Assembly (NCBI RefSeq): GCF_009830945.1
Contig: NZ_VWVV01000013.1
Span: 1 to 64,000 of the forward strand
DNA: 64,000 bases
Direction: 5' to 3'
Source: Nocardiopsis sp. FR4
GTDB taxonomy: Bacteria; Actinomycetota; Actinomycetes; Streptosporangiales; Streptosporangiaceae
The translations under genes were made by a program, and so were the position numbers. The notes beneath the pieces were generated by a model that did not search any database, was not told the DNA's origin, and saw nothing but the letters and a program-made list of their open reading frames with translations. This document shows positions 15,116 through 23,720 of the stretch, in pieces. Numbering within the stretch: position 1 is the first letter of the stretch; each line of letters begins with the position of its first letter.

Positions 15116-16239
15116 ACCCGTGGGCCCTTCCTGTCGCGCAGGGCCGAGCGGACCCGGCCGGGGAGGGCGGCGAGCCCTCCGGGGGCGAAGAACACCATCA
15201 GCACGAAGAGCACGCCGAGGACGAACAGGGGCTGGGACAGCGGCGCGGCGAGCCAGGCGGGCAGCGCGGCGAAGACGTCGGAGCCGCCCAGCTGGAGCAG
15301 GCGGTGGTCGGCGTAGGTGTACAGGACCGCGCCCAGCAGCGGGCCCCAGCGGCTGCCCGCGCCGCCCAGGGCCACCATGACCAGCAGGGTCAGGGTGAAC
15401 TCGGCGGTGGTGATGGCGGGGGTGACGCCTCCGGTGACCAGCAGGTAGGCCACCCCGCCGAGGGAGGCCAGGCCGCCGCCGACGGTGAAGGCCGCCAGCT
15501 TGTAGGGGTAGGGGTTGACGCCCAGGACGGCGACGCGCTGCTCGTTGGCGCGGATGCCCTGCCAGACGCGGCCGACCGGGGAGGCGGTCAGCCACCAGAC
15601 GAGGCCGACGGCGACCACGGCGTAGGCGAGGGCCGCCCAGTAGAGGTTGACGGTGTTGGCCACGCCCACGAACGCGGCCGGGACCAGGGAGGTGTCCAGG
15701 GACAGCCCCTCCTCGCCGCCGGTCGTGCGGCCGGGGTCGCGGGAGACGAGGATCGACCCGGCCTGGGCGAAGGCGAGGGTGACCATGGCCAGGGCGATGC
15801 CGTTGACGCGCAGGGAGACCGCGCCCAGGAGCAGGGACAGCAGGGTTCCGCCCGCGACGGCGAGCGGTGCCGCCCACAGCAGCGGCAGTTCGAGCAGCCG
15901 CATGAGCAGTGCGGCGGTGTAGGCGCCGCAGGCGAAGTACAGGGCGTGGCCGAAGGAGAGCAGGCCCACCCGGCCGTAGAGCAGGTCGTAGCTGGTGGCC
16001 AGGCCGCCGAAGACCAGGCAGAACGCGAGCAGGTGCAGGGTGGGCGGGCTGTTGAGCGCGCCCTCGAACAGCCCCGGCGGGTGGAGCGTGGAGAAGGGCA
16101 GGGACAGCGCCGCCGCCAGGGCGGCGGCCGGGGCCGCCCACCGGGGGAGGCGGCGCCCGCGCGCGCCTCCCGGGGCCGGGGGCTCGGGGCTGGCGGCGGG
16201 CGTCCCCGCGGCCGGGGCGGTCACGTCGGTGTCGGTCAT
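15112..16239 (-). CDS. livM: Branched-chain amino-acid-type ABC transporter permease LivM
   Basis: 375 aa. After a Pro/Ala-rich cytoplasmic start (about 35 residues) there are about nine transmembrane helices. The LivM signature is present (YDLLYGRVGLLSFGHALYF; LRVNGIALAMVTLAFAQA; GVNPYPYKLAAFTVGG; VMVALGGAGSRWGPLLGA). It forms the membrane channel together with LivH. It starts on the same base where livH ends (TGATG) and ends overlapping the hydrolase gene. In this family the EAA-like loop contacts the two ATPases encoded upstream. Confidence 0.88.
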   Translation of the reverse strand: MTDTDVTAPAAGTPAASPEPPAPGGARGRRLPRWAAPAAALAAALSLPFSTLHPPGLFEGALNSPPTLHLLAFCLVFGGLATSYDLLYGRVGLLSFGHALYFACGAYTAALLMRLLELPLLWAAPLAVAGGTLLSLLLGAVSLRVNGIALAMVTLAFAQAGSILVSRDPGRTTGGEEGLSLDTSLVPAAFVGVANTVNLYWAALAYAVVAVGLVWWLTASPVGRVWQGIRANEQRVAVLGVNPYPYKLAAFTVGGGLASLGGVAYLLVTGGVTPAITTAEFTLTLLVMVALGGAGSRWGPLLGAVLYTYADHRLLQLGGSDVFAALPAWLAAPLSQPLFVLGVLFVLMVFFAPGGLAALPGRVRSALRDRKGPRV

Positions 16240-17138
16240 CAGGCCACCCTCTCCGCGGACTTGCGCGCGGTCAGGCCGCCCTGCCTGGTGAGCAGTACGA
16301 GGGCCAGGACGATGACCACGGCGATGTCGCCGAGTCCGGCGACGGTGTAGTAGTTGGCGAACTGCTGGATGAGGCCGACCGCGACCGAGGCGATGGCGCA
16401 GCCGGTGAGCGAGGTGGTCCCGCCGATCACCACGACGATGAACGCGAAGATCAGCAGGGACAGCCCCTGGGTGGGGGTGACCACGCCGAAGTAGAGGCCG
16501 CCCAGCGACCCGGCCAGGGCCGCGGCGGCGCCGCCGATGGCGAAGACCAGGGTGAAGGACCGGCGCACGTCGATGCCGAGGGCCGTGACCATGGCCCGGT
16601 CCTGCACGCCCGCGCGGACGATGAGGCCGTAGCGGGTGCGCGAGTTGAACAGCCACAGGGCGGCGAACACCGCGGCGGCGGCCAGGATGAGCAGGAAGCG
16701 GTCCCGGGGGATGTTGACCCCCAGGAAGGAGACGGCGCCGCGGACCAGTCCGGGCTTGGGGAAGGGCAGCGGGTCGGCGCCCCAGACCGCCTGGAGGAGC
16801 GCGGGAACGGCCAGGCTCAGGCCGACCGTGGCGAGGATCTGCTCGCGGTGCCTGCCGTAGAGCGGGCGTATGACGCAGAGTTCGACCAGGGCGGCGGCCA
16901 GGGTGCCCGCGGCGACGCCGAAGGCCACGGCGACCGCGAAGCCGAACCCGGCCGGTCCGGCGCCGGGCAGGTGGTCGGCGGCCCACCAGGTGCCGTAGGC
17001 GCCGATGGCCAGGAAGGCGCCGTGCGCGAAGTTGAGCACGTCCATGAGGCCGAAGATCAGCGAGAGCCCGGAGGCGATGAGGAAGTAGAGGGCGCCCAGG
17101 CCGAGCCCGGTGACGGCGAGGAGGAGGACGGTGCTCAC
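16239..17138 (-). CDS. livH: Branched-chain amino-acid-type ABC transporter permease LivH
   Basis: 299 aa with about eight transmembrane helices. The family start (TGLGLGALYFLIASGLSLIFGLMDVLNFAHGAFL) is unmistakable, as are GIDVRRSFTLVFAIGGAAAALAG and the late VVVIGGTTSLTGCAIASV. GTG start at 17138 overlaps the livF stop (GTGA). It pairs with LivM to make the transmembrane path. Confidence 0.9.
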   Translation of the reverse strand: MSTVLLLAVTGLGLGALYFLIASGLSLIFGLMDVLNFAHGAFLAIGAYGTWWAADHLPGAGPAGFGFAVAVAFGVAAGTLAAALVELCVIRPLYGRHREQILATVGLSLAVPALLQAVWGADPLPFPKPGLVRGAVSFLGVNIPRDRFLLILAAAAVFAALWLFNSRTRYGLIVRAGVQDRAMVTALGIDVRRSFTLVFAIGGAAAALAGSLGGLYFGVVTPTQGLSLLIFAFIVVVIGGTTSLTGCAIASVAVGLIQQFANYYTVAGLGDIAVVIVLALVLLTRQGGLTARKSAERVA

Positions 17139-17881
17139 GCGGTCCGCCTCCCCTCGGGTCCCCCGGCCGCGGCGGCGCGTGCCACGCCCAGGAGCGCGCG
17201 GACGCGGTCGGCGTCGTCGAGGAGTCCGGGGGCGGGCCCGGTGTGGACCACGCGGCCCGCGTCCAGGACCACGGCCTGGTCGGCCGTTCTGCGTACCAGG
17301 GACAGGTTCTGCTCCACGAGCAGGACCGGCACCCGTTCGGCGGCGCGGGCGACGGCGTCGGCGACCTCGCGGACGATGCGGGGCGCCAGGCCCTTGGTGG
17401 GTTCGTCCACGATGAGGAGCCTGTCGTCGTTGAGCAGGGCGCGGCCGATGGCGAGCATCTGCTGCTGGCCTCCGGAGAGGGTGCCCGCGGGCTGGTCGGC
17501 CCGGGCGGCGAGTTCGGGGAAGAGTTCGTGGACGAGCGCGTAGCGGGGCGCGCCGGGGCGGCGTTCGGCCAGGCGCAGGTTCTCGGCGACGGTGAGGGCG
17601 CTGAAGATGCCGCGTTCCTCGGGCACGTAGCCGATGCCCCTGCTGACGATGGCGTGGGTGGGGCGGGCGGTGATGTCCTCGCCGTCGAAGGACACCCGGC
17701 CGGTGCGGGGCACCAGGCCGAGCAGGGCCCTGACGGTGGTGGTCTTGCCGACGCCGTTGCGTCCCAGGAGGGCGGTGACGCCGTGGTCGGGAACGGTGAG
17801 GGAGACCCCCTGGAGGATGTGCGAGCCCTCGATCCAGACGTGCAGGTCGGCCGCCTCCAGGAGCGGCGCCGCGGCGCTCAC
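17135..17881 (-). CDS. livF: ABC transporter ATP-binding protein LivF
   Basis: 248 aa. Walker A GRNGVGKTT, Q-loop region GIGYVPEERGIF (typical of LivF), signature LSGGQQQM, Walker B LLIVDEPTKGLAP and the switch His region VLLVEQNL. It hydrolyses ATP to power uptake together with LivG. GTG start at 17881 overlaps the livG stop by four bases. An in-frame start further upstream would read through the livG coding region and is rejected. Confidence 0.9.
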   Translation of the reverse strand: MSAAAPLLEAADLHVWIEGSHILQGVSLTVPDHGVTALLGRNGVGKTTTVRALLGLVPRTGRVSFDGEDITARPTHAIVSRGIGYVPEERGIFSALTVAENLRLAERRPGAPRYALVHELFPELAARADQPAGTLSGGQQQMLAIGRALLNDDRLLIVDEPTKGLAPRIVREVADAVARAAERVPVLLVEQNLSLVRRTADQAVVLDAGRVVHTGPAPGLLDDADRVRALLGVARAAAAGGPEGRRTA

Positions 17882-18696
17882 GCCCCGTCCCCGAGGTAGG
17901 CGGCCTGCACCCGGGGGTCGGCCATGGCCGAGTCCGGGTCGGTGAGGGCGAGCAGGGCGCCGTGGTGCATGACGGCCAGGCGGTCGGCCATGTCGAGGAG
18001 CACCTCCATGTGGTGTTCGACCATGAGGACCGTGCACCCCTGTTCGCGGTGCACGTCCCGGATGACGGTGGTGAGCTCGCCGACCTCTCCGGCGCTGACC
18101 CCGGCCATGGGCTCGTCCAGGAGGATCAGCCGGGGGCGGCGGGCCAGGAGGAGCGCGAGTTCGAGCTTGCGCTTGTCGCCGTGGGACAGGTCGGCGGCCG
18201 GGGCGTCGGCGCGGTGGGAGAGGCGGACCAGGTCCAGGACCCCGGTGGCCTCGGCGCCGCCGTCGGGGGTGGCCCGGCGCCAGAAACGGCGGGACTCCCC
18301 GGTGCGGGCCTGCACGGCCAGGCCGACGTTGGCGCCGACGGTGAGGTCGCCGAAGACGCTGGAGGTCTGGAAGGTGCGTCCCATGCCGAGCCGGGCGCGG
18401 CGGTGGGGCGCGTGGCGGGTGACGTCGGCCCCGGCCAGGCGCACGGTGCCCGCCGTGGGCCGGGTCAGTCCGCTGACCAGGTTGAACAGGGAGGTCTTAC
18501 CAGCGCCATTGGGGCCGATGAGGGCGACGAACTCGCCCTCCTCCACGCGCATGGTGACGTCGTCGACGATGACGGCGCCGCCGACCGACCAGCGCAGGCG
18601 GTCCAGGGCCAGGACGGGGACGGCGGTGTCGGGGCCGGGGGCGGTTCCCGGTGCGGCCCCGGCCGCCCCGGCGCTCTTCGCGGTGTCGGGGGCCAC
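17878..18696 (-). CDS. livG: ABC transporter ATP-binding protein LivG
   Basis: 272 aa. A 25-residue Ala/Pro linker precedes the nucleotide-binding domain: Walker A GPNGAGKTS, the LivG-type GMGRTFQTSSVFGDLTV, signature LSHGDKRKLELA (a His in place of the first Gly of LSGGQ, frequent in this family), Walker B LILLDEPMAGVS and VLMVEHHMEVLL. The GTG start at 18696 lies two bases beyond the livK stop. Confidence 0.88.
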   Translation of the reverse strand: MAPDTAKSAGAAGAAPGTAPGPDTAVPVLALDRLRWSVGGAVIVDDVTMRVEEGEFVALIGPNGAGKTSLFNLVSGLTRPTAGTVRLAGADVTRHAPHRRARLGMGRTFQTSSVFGDLTVGANVGLAVQARTGESRRFWRRATPDGGAEATGVLDLVRLSHRADAPAADLSHGDKRKLELALLLARRPRLILLDEPMAGVSAGEVGELTTVIRDVHREQGCTVLMVEHHMEVLLDMADRLAVMHHGALLALTDPDSAMADPRVQAAYLGDGA

Positions 18697-18698
18697 GG

Positions 18699-19874
18699 CT
18701 ACCGGGCCGCCGCGGGCTCGACGTCGGCGGCGGGGATCTCCGCGACCAGTTCGGGACGGGCCTCGGCGCCCTCGCCGACCAGCCGGACCTGGTACATGGG
18801 CTGCAGGAGGGCGTGGTCCTCGGCGCGGATGGTGAGTTCGCCCTTGACCCCGTCGAAGGTCCAGCCCTCCAGTGCGCCGATGCGGTCCCGGACGTCGTCC
18901 CCGGCGGAGGCCGCGTGCACGACCATCTGGGCGGCGGTGAAGCCGTCGGGGGTGAAGAGGTCGACGGTGCCGCCCCCGGCCTCGACGTTCTCCCTCATGA
19001 TCCGGGCGACCTCGGTGTCGGAGGCGCCGTCGAAGTAGTGCGAGAGGAAGGAGATGCGCCCGCCCGCCTCGCCGAACACGGGGTAGGACGGCTTGATGTC
19101 CAGGCCGGTGACGACCTCGGTGGAGTCGAGGACGCCCTGCTGGTCCAGGGCCTGCCACATGGCGGAGGCGGTCTCGCCCGCCCAGGCGACGAAGACCAGG
19201 TCGGGTTCGGCGCGGCTGACCTGCTCGGCGAACGGGGTGAGGTCGGTGGTGTCCGGCGGAGCCAGGACGCCGTCGACGCTGGCGCCCTGGGCCTCCAGGA
19301 CCTCGGTGACCGCGGAGACGTTGTCCTGGCCGAAGGCGTTCTGCTGGGCGAGGACCACCACGTCCGCGCCGTCGGGGTCGTCCATGAAGGTGCTCGCGGT
19401 GAGGATGTCCTGGTAGGTCTGGCGGCCGGAGCGGAAGGTGTGGTCGTTGATGCCCGTGATGGCGTCGGTGGCGGCGGGCCCGGAGATGAAGAGGACGTCG
19501 TTCTGCTCGGCGAGCGGGGCGACCTGGACGGCGATGCCGGAGGCGGTGGACCCGGCGATGATGTCGTGGCCGGTGCCGATGAGGTCGCGGGTGGCCGAGA
19601 CCGCCTTGGTGGGGTCGCCGGCGTCGTCGGCGTACTCGACCTCGACGGGGCGGCCGTCGATCTCCATGGTGCCGCCGGTGGCGTGGGCGAGCCCGGCCTC
19701 GAAGCCCTGCCGGTACTGCTCGCCGTAGCTGGCCAGGGGACCGGTGGCGGAGTAGACGATGCCGACCCTGACGGGTGCGTCCGCACCGCCCCCGGCGGCC
19801 CCGCCGGGGCTTCCGCAGGCGGCCATGGCGAGGACGACCGCGCAGGAGGCGGCGGTCAGGGGGGTCTTGCGCAT
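18699..19874 (-). CDS. livK: Substrate-binding lipoprotein LivK
   Basis: 391 aa. Lipoprotein signal MRKTPLTAASCAVVLAMAAC, lipobox Cys at 20, then a periplasmic-binding-protein type I fold beginning VRVGIVYSATGPLASYGEQY. The family words GTGHDIIAGSTASGIAVQVAPLAEQNDVLFISGPAA and TFRSGRQTYQDI place it with amino-acid/amide binders. It defines transporter specificity, but the ligand cannot be read off: short-chain amides, urea and branched-chain amino acids are all possible. GGAGGAG precedes the ATG at 19874. First gene of the livKGFHM-hydrolase operon; the 290-base upstream region is shared with the divergent NmrA-like gene. Confidence 0.87.
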   Translation of the reverse strand: MRKTPLTAASCAVVLAMAACGSPGGAAGGGADAPVRVGIVYSATGPLASYGEQYRQGFEAGLAHATGGTMEIDGRPVEVEYADDAGDPTKAVSATRDLIGTGHDIIAGSTASGIAVQVAPLAEQNDVLFISGPAATDAITGINDHTFRSGRQTYQDILTASTFMDDPDGADVVVLAQQNAFGQDNVSAVTEVLEAQGASVDGVLAPPDTTDLTPFAEQVSRAEPDLVFVAWAGETASAMWQALDQQGVLDSTEVVTGLDIKPSYPVFGEAGGRISFLSHYFDGASDTEVARIMRENVEAGGGTVDLFTPDGFTAAQMVVHAASAGDDVRDRIGALEGWTFDGVKGELTIRAEDHALLQPMYQVRLVGEGAEARPELVAEIPAADVEPAAAR

Positions 19875-20062
19875 TTCTCTCCTCCAGTCGGCACCCGCCT
19901 GTCCGGCGCGACCGCCGGGGTGGGGGGTGGGGTACCGCTCCGAAGGTAGATCGGTGGTGACGCGTTTCACATGTAGCGGGCACATACATTCGGTCCCGAA
20001 TCGGTGTACCGGGGGCCCACACGCACGCTCGGACCGTCGGGGCGGAAGCGGGAGGCCCTCCC

Positions 20063-20090
20063 TTGACCTCAACCTTCGTTGATGTAGAAG
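20063..20090 (+). promoter_or_regulatory. MerR-type promoter with imperfect palindrome
   Basis: A TTGACC -35 at 20063 runs into CCTCAAC-CTTC-GTTGATG (20067-20084), an inverted repeat with one mismatch, followed by TAGAAG (20085-20090) as a possible -10. MerR-family operators have this form but usually a 19-20 bp spacer; here it is 16. It drives the NmrA-like gene. No merR gene is adjacent; the nearest is at 38565. Confidence 0.5.
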
Positions 20091-20164
20091 TGTGGTCTCC
20101 CGGGCGCCGCCGCGCCGCCTCCCGGGCCGAGGGGCCCGGGTCCCGCCCCGACAGGAGGAGGACG

Positions 20165-20998
20165 ATGAACCAGCCGATCCTGGTCACTGGAGCCACCGGA
20201 AACACCGGGCACCACGTGGTTGCCGGCCTACTGGCCGAGGGAGTCCCCGTACGGGCGCTCGTGCGCGACCCGCGGCGGGCGCGCCTGCCCGAGGGGGTGG
20301 AGGTCGTCGGCGGTGACGTCACCGACCCGGCGGACGTGTCCTCGGCCGCCCGGGGCACGGCCGGGGCCTACCTGCTCTGGCCCGGCTTCGGCACCGACGG
20401 GACGGAGGAGGCCGTGGCCGCCCTCACCCGGCACACGCCCCGGGTGGCCTACCTCTCGGCGGTGGCCGCCGAGGAGGGCCCGGGCAGCGTGTGGGGGCGG
20501 TTGGAGGCCGCCCTGCGCGGCTCCGGACGCGAGTGGACCTTCCTGCGCGTCACCGGTCTGGCGGCGAACACCCGGGGCTGGGCCGAACAGGTCCGCTCGG
20601 GCGTGGTCCGCGCCCCGTACGGTCGGGCGTCGCGCTCCCTGGTGCACGAGAGGGACGTCGCGGCGGTGGCGGTGCGGGCCCTGCTGGACGGGGCGCACGC
20701 GGGCAGGAGCTACCTCGTCACCGGACCCGAGTCCCTGGCCCAGGCCGACCAGGCGCGGATCCTCGGGGAGGAGGCCGGGATTCCGGTGCGCTGGGAGGAG
20801 CAGCCCGAGGAGGAGGCGCGGGCCGAGCTCGCCGAGGCCATGGGCGCCGACTTCGCGGACACCGGAATGGCCTACTGGGCCTCCCTCGTCCACACCCCGG
20901 AGCCGGTCTCGCGGGACGTCGAGGAGGTGACCGGCCGCCCCGCGCTGTCGTTCCGGGAGTGGGCCCGCGAGCACGCCGGGGACTTCGCCCGGGGCTGA
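20165..20998 (+). CDS. NmrA-like NAD(P)-binding protein
   Basis: 277 aa. Rossmann start ILVTGATGNTGHHVVAGLLAEGVPVRALVRDP gives the GxxGxxG nucleotide motif of NmrA/HSCARG-type atypical short-chain dehydrogenases. FLRVTGLAANTRGWAEQVRSG and LVHERDVAAVAVRALLDG are typical of the family. The catalytic Tyr-x3-Lys of true SDRs is absent, so it may be a redox sensor or a quinone/NADPH reductase. A strong GGAGGAGG ribosome site precedes the ATG at 20165. Monocistronic, and preceded by the MerR-type promoter; oxidative or electrophile stress control is plausible. Confidence 0.82.
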   Translation: MNQPILVTGATGNTGHHVVAGLLAEGVPVRALVRDPRRARLPEGVEVVGGDVTDPADVSSAARGTAGAYLLWPGFGTDGTEEAVAALTRHTPRVAYLSAVAAEEGPGSVWGRLEAALRGSGREWTFLRVTGLAANTRGWAEQVRSGVVRAPYGRASRSLVHERDVAAVAVRALLDGAHAGRSYLVTGPESLAQADQARILGEEAGIPVRWEEQPEEEARAELAEAMGADFADTGMAYWASLVHTPEPVSRDVEEVTGRPALSFREWAREHAGDFARG

Positions 20999-21003
20999 AC
21001 CGC

Positions 21004-22947
21004 TCAGCAGGAGCCCTTGTCCTCCCAGACGCCCCACTGCTCGCCCGCGGCGGGGGTCATGCCCTGGGTCCACCAGCGCGCCTCGTACTCGCGCCCCTGG
21101 TACTGCACCCGGTCGCCGTTGTCGTAGACGGTGTCGGGGTTCCACTCCGGGGCGTCGCAGGAGTCGGATGAGTCCCCCGCGCGGTCCCCGCGCCCGTTGC
21201 CGTTGCCGTGACCGTTGCCGTTGCCCCGGCCGCCGCCGTCGCCCTGGGAGGGGGAGGCCGTCTCCTCCGCGGTCTCCTCCGCCTCGTCCTCCTCGTCCTC
21301 CTCCGGCTCCGGGCCGAGGGAGACGGTAAGGGTGACGAGGCCCTCCTCGGGCAGGATCGTGCCGGGCTCGGGGGTCTGGCCGCTCACCTCGCCGACGGGC
21401 GCGGTGTCGTGGTGGTCCTCGGCGACCCCCACGGTCAGCCCCAGACCGGCGAGGGCGCGTTCGGCGTCCTCCCGGGCCATGCCGATCAGGGCGGGGACGA
21501 TGACGCCCTCGCTCACGTGGAGGACCACCGGCTCCTCCCTGTCGCCGCGCTCACCCGCGGCGGGCTCGGTGGCCAGAACGGTGCCCGGCGGCTCCTCGGC
21601 GGAGTGCTCCTGCACGACCTCCAGGTCGGTGAACCCGGACCCGCGCAGGGTCTCGCGGGCCTCGTTCTCCGTGCCGCCGACCACGTCGGGGACATCGACG
21701 TACTGCGGACCCGCGGAGACCCACAGCAGGACCTCGGCGCCGGGTTCCACGGTGGTACCGGGCGCGGGGGTGGTGTCGGCGACCGCCCCGGAGTCGACGG
21801 AGTCGCTGTAGGTCTCCTCGAACTGCACCATCAGGTCGAGGCCGAGCGCGCCGAGGCTCTCCTCGGCCTCCTCCGCGGAGACGCCGACGAGGTCGGGCAG
21901 CTCGACGCCGCTGTCCGGGGCCAGCGCCCACCCGGCGGCGAACAGGGACAGGACCAGCACGCCCGCGCCGACCAGCACGGGCAGGCGTCGCCACAGCGGG
22001 ACCGGGGCACCGCGCCCCGGCCTCCCCGCGTCACCGTAGCCGCCGTCGTCCGCGTGGTCCCCGTGGTCCCCGTAGTCCGCGTAGTCCGCGTAGTCCGCGT
22101 AGTCCGCTTGGTCCGCGTGGTCCGCGTACGTTTCCTGGCGGACACCGCCGACGACGGGGATGGGCTGGGTGTCGGCCTCGGTGAGATCGGCGGGGGCGGA
22201 GGAGAAGGACCGCAGCACCTGCTCGACCAGGGTGAGGTACTGCCCCGCGTCCCGGGGCCGGTAGCGCGGGTTGGCGTCGGTGGCGTTGGCCACCAGCATG
22301 TCCAGGTCGGACGATGTCTCGGGGAGCACGGAAGAGGGCCGCAGGGGAGGGGTGTCGGGACCGACGAAGGAGCCGGTCATCAGCGTGTACAGGATCCTGC
22401 CGACGGCGTGCACGTCGGTGCGCGTCTCCGGTCCGGCGTCCTCCTCGGCGTCGAAGAGCAGGGGGAAGCCGGTCAGGCGCACCCCGCCCGCGCCGTCCAC
22501 CACCACCTTGTCAGGGTCCAGCTCTCCGTGGACGACGCCCTCCTTGTGTGCGGCGTCCAGGGCGGTGAGCACCTCCACCGTGATGGCCAGGGCCGCCTGC
22601 GGCGGGTAGCGCAGCTCTCCGCCGCGGAGCGCCTCGGCGAGGGTCTGACCCTGCAGGTACTCGGTGACCGCGTACACGTGCCCGCCGTCGCGCCCGTGGT
22701 CGAGCACCCGCGCGATGCCCGGGTGGGAGAGCCCCTCCAGTGTCTGGGCACGGCCGAGGAACGCGTGCACGGCACCGTGGTCCCCCACCAGCCAGGGGTG
22801 CAGGACGGTGACCGTGACGGTCTGGTCGCTGCCGAGGTCGTGCGCGACGTGGACGGTCCCCGAGGCACCGCTGCGGACACGCTTGCCGAGGATGTAGCGC
22901 TCGTGCAGCGTGATGCCGAAGAGGGGATCGGGAGTGGGGGTCTCCAT
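21004..22947 (-). CDS. PASTA-domain pseudokinase with C-terminal chitin-binding-type module
   Basis: 647 aa. Residues about 10-250 have a Ser/Thr kinase fold (RYILGKRVRSGASGTVHVA; ALDAAHKEGVVHGELDPDKV; TDVHAVGRILYTLMTG). The catalytic set is lost: beta-3 Lys is Thr47 (VTVTVLH), HRD is HGE (140-142), DFG is GFP (160-162). Then come a repetitive Asp/Tyr/Ala linker (about 273-305), one transmembrane helix (322-343), three PASTA repeats (about 349-412, 418-479, 482-544), an acidic then Gly/Asn linker, and a 48-residue CBM5/12-like module with the Trp/Tyr pattern WNPDTVYDNGDRVQY, YEARWWTQG and WGVW. PASTA repeats bind peptidoglycan or lipid II; the last module suggests chitin or glycan contact. 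No ribosome site precedes the ATG at 22947 (possibly leaderless). Confidence 0.85.
   Translation of the reverse strand: METPTPDPLFGITLHERYILGKRVRSGASGTVHVAHDLGSDQTVTVTVLHPWLVGDHGAVHAFLGRAQTLEGLSHPGIARVLDHGRDGGHVYAVTEYLQGQTLAEALRGGELRYPPQAALAITVEVLTALDAAHKEGVVHGELDPDKVVVDGAGGVRLTGFPLLFDAEEDAGPETRTDVHAVGRILYTLMTGSFVGPDTPPLRPSSVLPETSSDLDMLVANATDANPRYRPRDAGQYLTLVEQVLRSFSSAPADLTEADTQPIPVVGGVRQETYADHADQADYADYADYADYGDHGDHADDGGYGDAGRPGRGAPVPLWRRLPVLVGAGVLVLSLFAAGWALAPDSGVELPDLVGVSAEEAEESLGALGLDLMVQFEETYSDSVDSGAVADTTPAPGTTVEPGAEVLLWVSAGPQYVDVPDVVGGTENEARETLRGSGFTDLEVVQEHSAEEPPGTVLATEPAAGERGDREEPVVLHVSEGVIVPALIGMAREDAERALAGLGLTVGVAEDHHDTAPVGEVSGQTPEPGTILPEEGLVTLTVSLGPEPEEDEEDEAEETAEETASPSQGDGGGRGNGNGHGNGNGRGDRAGDSSDSCDAPEWNPDTVYDNGDRVQYQGREYEARWWTQGMTPAAGEQWGVWEDKGSC
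22051..22122 (-). repeat. 9-bp tandem repeat encoding an Asp-Tyr/His-Ala linker
   Basis: Eight consecutive 9-bp units of the form CGCGTAGTC / CGCGTGGTC on the + strand encode a D-(Y/H)-A-type tripeptide repeat in the juxtamembrane linker of the pseudokinase. Three units are identical. Length variation by slippage would keep the frame. Confidence 0.85.
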
Positions 22948-23201
22948 AAGTCGGATTCTATGCGTCCGTCCTGCCGCATATCGCTCGCCATCAGGCCGGA
23001 TACGGACAACGGGGACGGCTTCGGGTTCAACTCGCAGCACCCCCGGTACCGAAACGTTGTGCCCCGGATGTGAACCTCCGACGGCCGGGGCTCGGACGGT
23101 CCGCCGCGGGGCCGCTAACCTGGGCCGTGCCGCTCCTGGGCGTCCCCTCGCCAGGAGACCTCCGGCGGACTCCGAGGACACTGACGACAGCGAGGTGTGC
23201 C

Positions 23202-23720
23202 ATGTCCGGTGAACTGACCTGGGTATGGGCGGACGAGCGCCCCGACCTCCTGGCCGATCCGGTGCTGGCGGCGGTGCGCGGGCGCGACGACGTACGGGTG
23301 GCGGAGATCGACCCCGGTCTCGCGGACACCGCGGCCTTCTGCGAGCGCTACGGGATGCCGATGGGCACCAGTGCGAACTGCGTGGTGGTCGCCGCCAAGC
23401 GCGGCGGCGAGGTGTCCTACGCGGCGTGCGTGGTGCTCGCCACCCGGCGCGCCGACGTCAACGGGACCGTCCGCCGCCACCTGGGTGCCCGCAAGACCTC
23501 GTTCGCGCCCATGGAGGAGGCCACCGGCCTGACCGGGATGGAGTACGGCGGCATCACACCGCTCGGCCTGCCCGCGGAGTGGCCGGTCCTGGTGGACGAG
23601 TCCATCGCCGCCGAGGCCGAGGTGGTCGTGGGCAGCGGGGTGCGGCGCTCCAAGCTCCTGGTACCCGGGAAACTGCTCGCCGACCTCCCGGGCACCGAGG
23701 TCCTGGCCCTCTCCAGGTAG
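23202..23720 (+). CDS. YbaK/EbsC-type aminoacyl-tRNA deacylase family protein
   Basis: 172 aa. The central domain (about residues 45-165) carries YbaK/ProX words: GTSANCVVVAAKRGGEVSYAACVVLATRRADVN, the conserved Lys in LGARKTSFAPMEEATGLTGMEYGGITPLGLP, and VGSGVRRSKLLVPGKLL. Members edit misacylated tRNA (for example Cys-tRNAPro) or bind aminoacyl-tRNA. The N-terminal 40 residues (WVWADERPDLLADPVLAAV) are a lineage extension. GAGGTG precedes the ATG at 23202. Monocistronic, closed by a long perfect hairpin. Confidence 0.85.
   Translation: MSGELTWVWADERPDLLADPVLAAVRGRDDVRVAEIDPGLADTAAFCERYGMPMGTSANCVVVAAKRGGEVSYAACVVLATRRADVNGTVRRHLGARKTSFAPMEEATGLTGMEYGGITPLGLPAEWPVLVDESIAAEAEVVVGSGVRRSKLLVPGKLLADLPGTEVLALSR

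Noticed and set aside
19964-19980. GTTTCACATGTAGC as a second parS site
   Set aside because: The right arm does not match (ATGTAGC instead of GTGAAAC); too many mismatches.
22051-22122. Short regular repeats as a possible CRISPR array
   Set aside because: Unit length is 9 bp without spacers and lies inside a coding frame.
21208-23073. 621-codon plus-strand open frame antisense to the pseudokinase
   Set aside because: Composition is a mirror of the true gene (Gly/Val/Arg/His-rich); the minus strand shows kinase, PASTA and CBM motifs.
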